Origin: Haloechinothrix_A salitolerans
Lineage (GTDB): Bacteria > Actinomycetota > Actinomycetes > Mycobacteriales > Pseudonocardiaceae
NCBI RefSeq assembly: GCF_039544105.1
Contig: NZ_BAABLA010000109.1
DNA: 64,000 nt
Strand: one strand, 5' to 3'
Shown: positions 59,490 to 64,000 of the stretch, piece by piece
Position numbering within the stretch: the stretch's first letter is position 1
How the letters are laid out: the number at the start of each line of letters is the position of its first letter
The notes under the pieces: generated by a model
The model's input: only the letters and a program-made list of their open reading frames with translations
What the model was told of the DNA's origin: nothing
Databases searched by the model: none
Program-made: the position numbers and the translations under genes

Positions 59490-60566
59490 GTGCTGATTTC
59501 GCAGCGACCGAGCCTCTCGGAGGAGGCGGTCACCGAGACGCGCTCCCGGTTCATGCTGGAACCGCTCGAGCCCGGCTTCGGCTACACCCTCGGCAACTCG
59601 ATCCGCAGGACGCTGCTGTCGTCCATCCCTGGTGCCGCGGTGACCAGCATCCGCATCGACGGCGTGCTGCACGAGTTCACCACGGTGCCCGGGGTCAAGG
59701 AGGACGTCACCGACATCATCCTGAACATCAAGGAGCTGGTGATCTCCTCCGAGGAGGACGAGCCGGTGACGATGTACCTGCGTAAGCAGGGCCCTGGTGA
59801 GGTGACCGCAGCCGACATCGTGCCGCCCGCTGGCGTCACGGTGCACAACCCGGACCTGCACATCGCCTCGCTCAACGGCAAGGGCAAGCTCGAGGTCGAG
59901 CTGGTTGTCGAGCGTGGTCGTGGCTACGTGCCCGCGGCGCAGAACAAAGAGTCCGGTGCCGAGATCGGTCGCATTCCGGTCGACTCGATCTACTCGCCGG
60001 TGTTGAAGGTGACCTACAAGGTCGAGGCGACCCGTGTCGAGCAGCGCACCGACTTCGACAAGCTCATCATCGACGTCGAGACCAAGCCGTCGATCACGCC
60101 GAGGGATGCCGTCGCGTCCGCCGGCAAGACGTTGGTCGAGCTGTTCGGGCTCGCTCGCGAGCTCAACATCGACGCCGAGGGCATCGAGATCGGGCCGTCG
60201 CCGCAGGAAGCCGACACCATCGCCGCCTACGCGATGCCGATCGAGGACCTCGACCTCACGGTGCGGTCCTACAACTGCCTCAAGCGCGAGGGCATCCACA
60301 CCGTCGGTGAGCTGGTGTCCCGCAGCGAGGCGGACCTGCTCGACATCCGGAACTTCGGCGCCAAGTCGATCGACGAGGTCAAGATGAAGCTCGTCGGCCT
60401 CGGCCTCACCCTCAAGGACAGCCCGCCCGGGTTCGACCCGACCGCTGCCGCCGCCAGCTACGAGGGCGAAGGCTGGTCGGCGGGCCCCACGGTCAGCGGG
60501 TTGTCGGACAACGGCAGTGACCTCGGCGACGACGGTCAGGATTACGCAGAGACGGAGCAGCTGTAA
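59490..60566 (+). CDS. rpoA: RNA polymerase subunit alpha
   Basis: 358 residues from GTG 59490 (MLISQRPSLSEE), 7 nt after GGAAAGGAAG; a TTG two codons earlier is possible. The assembly domain has LEPGFGYTLGNSIRRTLL; the C-terminal DNA-contacting domain has VRSYNCLKREGIHTVGEL and DIRNFGAKSIDEVK. The tail ends in the conserved DYAETEQL. Its stop shares one base with the rplQ ATG. Confidence 0.98.
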   Translation: MLISQRPSLSEEAVTETRSRFMLEPLEPGFGYTLGNSIRRTLLSSIPGAAVTSIRIDGVLHEFTTVPGVKEDVTDIILNIKELVISSEEDEPVTMYLRKQGPGEVTAADIVPPAGVTVHNPDLHIASLNGKGKLEVELVVERGRGYVPAAQNKESGAEIGRIPVDSIYSPVLKVTYKVEATRVEQRTDFDKLIIDVETKPSITPRDAVASAGKTLVELFGLARELNIDAEGIEIGPSPQEADTIAAYAMPIEDLDLTVRSYNCLKREGIHTVGELVSRSEADLLDIRNFGAKSIDEVKMKLVGLGLTLKDSPPGFDPTAAAASYEGEGWSAGPTVSGLSDNGSDLGDDGQDYAETEQL

Positions 60567-61339
60567 TGCCCACGCCAACCAAGGGCCCACGCCTCGGCGG
60601 TTCGCCGTCGCACGAACGGTTGATGCTGGCCAACCTGGCCACCTCGCTCTTCGAGCACGGCAAGATCACCACGACCGAGGCCAAGGCGAAGCGGGTGCGT
60701 CCGCTGGCCGAGAAGCTGATCACCAAGGCCAAGCGTGGTGATCTGCACAATCGGCGGCAGATCCAGCGGGTCATTCGCAACAAGGACGTCGTGCATCGGC
60801 TGATGGCCGAGATCGGCCCGTTCTACTCCGACCGCAACGGTGGCTACGTGCGCATCACCAAGACGCTGCCGCGTAAGGGTGACAACGCGCCGATGGCCGT
60901 CATCGAGTTGGTGTCGGAGAAGACGGTTACCGCCGAGGCCGAGGCCGCGCGGAAGACGAAGTTCGCCAAGGACCAGGCTGCCGCGCCAGCCGGCGCTGGA
61001 GGCACGAGCGCCGAGGCGCCGAAGTCGGTCGAGACGCAGGAGGCCGAGGCCCCCGCCAGCGCCGAGGCCACCGAGGCCACCGAGTCGACTGAGAGCACCG
61101 AGGCGCCGTTCGGCGAGGGCAGCCACGCCCCGCTGGAGGACGGTTCGCAGCCGGAGGGCTTCCCGATCAAGGGCAACGCCAGCTCGAAGCTGTACCACGT
61201 GCCAGGCAGCTCGCACTACGAGCGCACTACGGCCGAGGTCTGGTTCGCCAGTGAGGAGGCCGCGGAGGCCGCTGGCTTCCAGCTGCCGCCCTCGCAGCGC
61301 GAAACGAAGGACGAGGAGTCGTCGGAGGACGAGTCCTGA
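60566..61339 (+). CDS. rplQ: 50S ribosomal protein L17 with C-terminal extra domain
   Basis: 257 residues, about twice the E. coli length. Residues 1-120 are L17 (PTPTKGPRLGGSPSHERLML; KIITKAKRGDLHNRR-type core; PRKGDNAPMAVIELV). A Glu/Ala/Thr-rich linker (about 121-195) leads to a small domain at about 198-243 with the pattern PIKGN-x-SS-x-x-YH-x-PGS-x-x-Y-x-x-T-x-AE-x-x-F, then AAGF. That pattern resembles the small sunset-type domain found at the C-termini of several actinobacterial proteins. The domain probably lies on the ribosome surface; its role is unknown. The end overlaps truA. Confidence 0.93.
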   Translation: MPTPTKGPRLGGSPSHERLMLANLATSLFEHGKITTTEAKAKRVRPLAEKLITKAKRGDLHNRRQIQRVIRNKDVVHRLMAEIGPFYSDRNGGYVRITKTLPRKGDNAPMAVIELVSEKTVTAEAEAARKTKFAKDQAAAPAGAGGTSAEAPKSVETQEAEAPASAEATEATESTESTEAPFGEGSHAPLEDGSQPEGFPIKGNASSKLYHVPGSSHYERTTAEVWFASEEAAEAAGFQLPPSQRETKDEESSEDES

Positions 61340-62244
61340 GGCCTGAGCAGCCACTGAACGAGCCCGCCACTCCCGCTGGGGAGGGCGGGCTCGTTCGTCT
61401 GCGCGTTGATGTCTCCTACGACGGCACTGACTTCTCCGGCTGGGCCAAGCAGCCCGACCGCAGGACCGTCCAGGGTGTGCTGGAGGACGCGTTCGCGCGG
61501 CAGCCACCTGGCGTCGAGGTCCCGGGCTCGATCGTCGTGGCTGGCCGCACCGATGCCGGGGTACACGCGACGGGCCAAGTCGTTCACGTCGACGTCGTCC
61601 CGTACGCCAAAGGAGCGGTGACCCGGCTTCCGGTGGACGCCCACGGCATTCCCGACCTGGACCGGATGCGGCATCGCTGGAATCGCTACCTGCCACCCGA
61701 CGTCCGGGTGCTGCGGGCCCGCGTCGCGCCCGCGGGCTTCGACGCGCGGTTCTCCGCCGTGCGCAGGCACTACGTGTACCAGGTGTCCGACGCGCCGTGG
61801 GGCGTCGATCCGCTGCGCCGCAACGACACGCTCGCCTGGGGACGCACCATCGACGTTGATCGGATGAACGCCGCGTCCGAGTCGCTGCTGGGGCTCAACG
61901 ACTTCAAGGCGTACTGCAAGCAGCGCGAGGGCGCGACGACAATCCGCGAGCTGCAACGCTTGGAGTGGGAGCGCGTCGAGCGGCACCTCGTGCGGGCCTA
62001 CGTGTCCGCTGACGCTTTCTGCCACTCCATGGTACGCAGCCTCGTGGGCGAGATCCTGCACGTCGGTGACGGCCGCAGGAGCCAGCAGTGGCCAGTTGAG
62101 CTGCTGCTGGGCGGCGTCCGGGGTAGCGCCGTCGCCCCGGCGCACGGCCTGAGCCTCGTCGGCGTCGACTATCCGCCGGATGACGAGCTGGCCGATCGTG
62201 CGGAACGGACACGCAAGGTCCGCGATCACACGGAGCTGGGTTAG
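61336..62244 (+). CDS. truA: tRNA pseudouridine synthase A, predicted CTG start
   Basis: TruA makes pseudouridine at positions 38-40 of tRNAs. The catalytic Asp73 lies in AGRTDAGVHATGQV, and YDGTDFSGW (28-36) is the conserved N-terminal strand. No ATG, GTG or TTG occurs in frame between an upstream stop at 61252 and GTG 61477, and starting at 61477 would delete the YDGT strand. CTG 61336 overlaps the rplQ stop (CTGA), with GGAGG 7 nt upstream, so it is the predicted start (302 residues). The stop overlaps that of the reverse-strand gene at 62241. Confidence 0.85.
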   Translation: MRPEQPLNEPATPAGEGGLVRLRVDVSYDGTDFSGWAKQPDRRTVQGVLEDAFARQPPGVEVPGSIVVAGRTDAGVHATGQVVHVDVVPYAKGAVTRLPVDAHGIPDLDRMRHRWNRYLPPDVRVLRARVAPAGFDARFSAVRRHYVYQVSDAPWGVDPLRRNDTLAWGRTIDVDRMNAASESLLGLNDFKAYCKQREGATTIRELQRLEWERVERHLVRAYVSADAFCHSMVRSLVGEILHVGDGRRSQQWPVELLLGGVRGSAVAPAHGLSLVGVDYPPDDELADRAERTRKVRDHTELG

Positions 62245-62963
62245 TCGCCTCGGCGCACTGGGCCTAGGATTTGTTGTTCCTTCGTCGTGGTGACCAGCCG
62301 GATCGGCTGCCACAGATTCCGCCCCAGCGCGATGACCTGGTCATCCTGCAATGTCGTGAGCTGGTGCGTCATCTGCTGTGGCAGGTTCCAGATTCTGCCC
62401 GCGAGCTCCGCTTGCCCTGCTGGCAGCCGCTGCATCAGCACCAGGTCAGCGGCGTTCGCGACGGTGGACGCCTGCGGATGCAAGTACGGCAGTAGATACA
62501 CGGTGGTGTGCCATGGTGCCCGGGGCGGGAACAGGTCCTGCGGCGTCGGTCCGCCGTCGTGCATCACGACCAGCGGCGCGTTCTCCGAGGCGCGCGGCAG
62601 CTCCACCGGAGACAACCTGCGGATCTGCACATGTGGGGAGGGTCTGCCGTCTGGTCCCATCCCGGCGGAACGCTGTATCGGGTGCCACGCCTGCTCACGC
62701 CCGGTCGCGATCACGATCCACGCTCCGACGGCCATGGCGCGCAGCGCGAACTGCCGCGCCAGGTACAACCCACCAGCCAGCACGATCCTGGTTGGTTCTG
62801 CACGCAGCGCGGAGACGGTGAGCGGCTCGCCATTGCTGCTCGAACCGAGCAAGATTCCGCCCCGGTCGCCTGATGGGCTGATCGCGTCCAAGAGGCTCGG
62901 GTCGACGGTGAACTCGGGGGCGACGCCCATCTGACCCGTCGTGTCGCGCACTCGTGAGCTCAT
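62241..62963 (-). CDS. type VII secretion-associated protein of unknown function
   Basis: A 240-residue soluble protein from ATG 62963, after GAGGAG; longer in-frame starts would translate the tandem repeat. It has an alternating alpha/beta look (VTVDPSLLD..., GDRGGILLGSS, RIVLAGGLYLARQFALRAMAVGAWIVIA), suggesting a nucleotide-binding-like or CobQ-type fold without intact P-loop. It follows eccE in the same orientation, in a position where ESX-4 loci carry genes of unknown function, so it is probably part of that locus (inference). Its TAA shares bases with the truA TAG. Confidence 0.6.
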   Translation of the reverse strand: MSSRVRDTTGQMGVAPEFTVDPSLLDAISPSGDRGGILLGSSSNGEPLTVSALRAEPTRIVLAGGLYLARQFALRAMAVGAWIVIATGREQAWHPIQRSAGMGPDGRPSPHVQIRRLSPVELPRASENAPLVVMHDGGPTPQDLFPPRAPWHTTVYLLPYLHPQASTVANAADLVLMQRLPAGQAELAGRIWNLPQQMTHQLTTLQDDQVIALGRNLWQPIRLVTTTKEQQILGPVRRGD

Positions 62964-62969
62964 GCGGTC

Positions 62970-63045
62970 TCCTCGTGCCCACTGACTCGGACCTGCGAGC
63001 AGTCCCCGTGCCCGCTGACTCGGACCTGCGAGCAGTCCTCGTGCC
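62970..63045 (-). repeat. 33-bp tandem repeat upstream of the ESX-associated gene
   Basis: Two full units (62970-63002, 63003-63035) differing at only two or three positions, plus a 10-bp partial third. Each unit carries CTGACTCGGACCTGCGAGCA. They fill the gap between eccE and the next gene. On the reverse strand each unit holds a GAGGA- or GGGGA-type sequence. Confidence 0.9.
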
Positions 63046-64000
63046 TCATGTTGTTCCTCCCAGCGGCAACGTCGCGGACAACCCATCCACCTGGAGCCCA
63101 CGCAACGGCGTCAACGCGATGCCAGCCCGTTCCGCGATCGTGTCGAGCCGCTTGTCCGCGGCGTCCAGTTCCTGCTCGTTGCGGGCGCTGACCCGCACAA
63201 CACCACGGAGCCCGACCTCGCCGTCATCCACGGCTGGGGTGATCGACATAGCGACCGTCGCCGACAGCGTGCGCACGCTGGTGAGCGCGTTCAGCGTCGT
63301 CGTGACTTTGCCCTTGGGCCATTTGGTGATGGCGTAGCTGGTGTGGTGAACGCCGGCGGCGGTCACGTAGTTTTTGTGTTCGGTCAGCTTGACGCCGTCG
63401 CCCGCCGCCACAGCCGCGTTCAGCTCACAGGCGCTCACGCCCGCGCGTAGGAGTTCGTCCGGGTCGAGCGGACGGGTACTGACCCCGCTCGACTCCATCG
63501 CGTTACGGACACGGGAGAGCGCACCGATAAGCGCCCGGTGCGCGCCGACAACGCCGCCACCGCGTTCCCGGACCGCGGCCGGACACCGCAGCGGGTCGAG
63601 TCGCACCGCGATCCACGTCGTCCTTCGTGCCGCCGCGGGCAGCGGGCCAAGCACCTCGAGATACGAGTTGAGCGCGGGCGAGTCCGAGGGCAATGCGGCG
63701 CTGCCGGGATAGGTATGCCAGATGACCTGGATGGAGTCGAGCACGACGCCCCTGTCCTCGAGGCACGGCGCCAGCGGCGACAGCGGTAGTGGTGACGCGT
63801 CGCTCGCGGCGGAGATCAGCGAGGGGCTCGGCTCCACCATGAGCACGGCCGTCCAACAGCCGTCGTCCCAGGCGAGTCCCACGGGCTGCCGGTCATGGTC
63901 CATGCTCTGCGCGACGACCAGCTTTGGGATCGCGGCGCGCAGCACGTTCACCTTGGGATCCTCGTCGCCGATGATGGCGTCCTCGTCCTTGAGGTCTTCG
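63046..64000 (-). CDS. eccE: type VII secretion protein EccE, partial at window edge
   Basis: At least 318 residues; the reading frame stays open to the right edge (EDLKDEDAIIGDEDPK precedes an internal GTG at 63951), so the N-terminus, normally with two membrane helices, lies outside. The visible part matches the EccE soluble domain: WDDGCWTAVLMVEPSPSL, then IQVIWHTYPG, TTWIAVRLDP and a long C-terminal half with HHTSYAITKWP. EccE is the peripheral ring subunit of the ESX/T7SS membrane complex. Being next to truA fits an ESX-4 locus; EccE is missing from ESX-4 of M. tuberculosis but present in some ancestral-type ESX-4 loci. Confidence 0.82.
   Translation of the reverse strand, partial: EDLKDEDAIIGDEDPKVNVLRAAIPKLVVAQSMDHDRQPVGLAWDDGCWTAVLMVEPSPSLISAASDASPLPLSPLAPCLEDRGVVLDSIQVIWHTYPGSAALPSDSPALNSYLEVLGPLPAAARRTTWIAVRLDPLRCPAAVRERGGGVVGAHRALIGALSRVRNAMESSGVSTRPLDPDELLRAGVSACELNAAVAAGDGVKLTEHKNYVTAAGVHHTSYAITKWPKGKVTTTLNALTSVRTLSATVAMSITPAVDDGEVGLRGVVRVSARNEQELDAADKRLDTIAERAGIALTPLRGLQVDGLSATLPLGGTT

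Noticed and set aside
62970..63045. 33-bp repeats as a CRISPR array
   Set aside because: The copies are directly adjacent with no spacers, so it is a simple tandem repeat.

Overview
The window is high-GC chromosomal DNA from a filamentous actinomycete, most likely of the Pseudonocardiaceae or a close relative (inference). The evidence is the actinobacterial order of the transcription/translation genes, a mkl-yrbE-mce cluster, two SsgA-like sporulation/cell-division regulators, many GTG/TTG starts, and an ESX-4-type secretion gene next to truA. No rRNA, CRISPR array, prophage or intact insertion sequence was seen.

Layout. 1-8.0 kb is accessory: a small secreted protein, a GNAT acetyltransferase, a large secreted thermolysin-like (M4) protease, and a membrane GAF/GGDEF/EAL protein whose GGDEF site is degenerate. 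8.1-11.6 kb holds tRNA-Thr, tRNA-Met, rpmG, two MaoC/Had-type dehydratases, a reverse-strand aminotransferase, tRNA-Trp and secE. 11.6-16.3 kb holds nusG, rplK, rplA, a reverse-strand membrane protein of unknown function, then rplJ-rplL behind a leader with a terminator-like hairpin. 16.6-28.3 kb is a complete Mce lipid-import operon (mkl/mceG, yrbEA, yrbEB, mceA-F and two Mce-associated proteins), placed between rplL and rpoB. 28.8-36.3 kb is rpoB-rpoC. Two tandem ssgA-like genes follow on the reverse strand and share a duplicated upstream motif.

38-52.4 kb is the str operon (rpsL, rpsG, fusA, tuf) followed by the S10 and spc ribosomal protein operons (rpsJ to rplO, all genes present in the usual order). 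52.7-55.4 kb is secY-adk-map. A secreted trypsin-like protease comes next, then infA, rpmJ, rpsM, a possible unannotated small ORF, rpsK, rpsD, rpoA, rplQ and truA. The right end enters a type VII secretion locus in reverse orientation, with eccE cut by the window edge, as expected for the ESX-4 position beside truA.

Main points for follow-up: a compact three-way-junction RNA fold upstream of rpsM; mutually exclusive hairpins upstream of rplJ; a truA gene whose conserved N-terminus can only be reached from a CTG codon overlapping the rplQ stop; a ribosomal protein L17 with a long tail ending in a small extra domain; a 61-codon ORF between rpsM and rpsK; the duplicated regulatory motif of the ssg genes; and the Mce operon inside the rplJL-rpoBC cluster.
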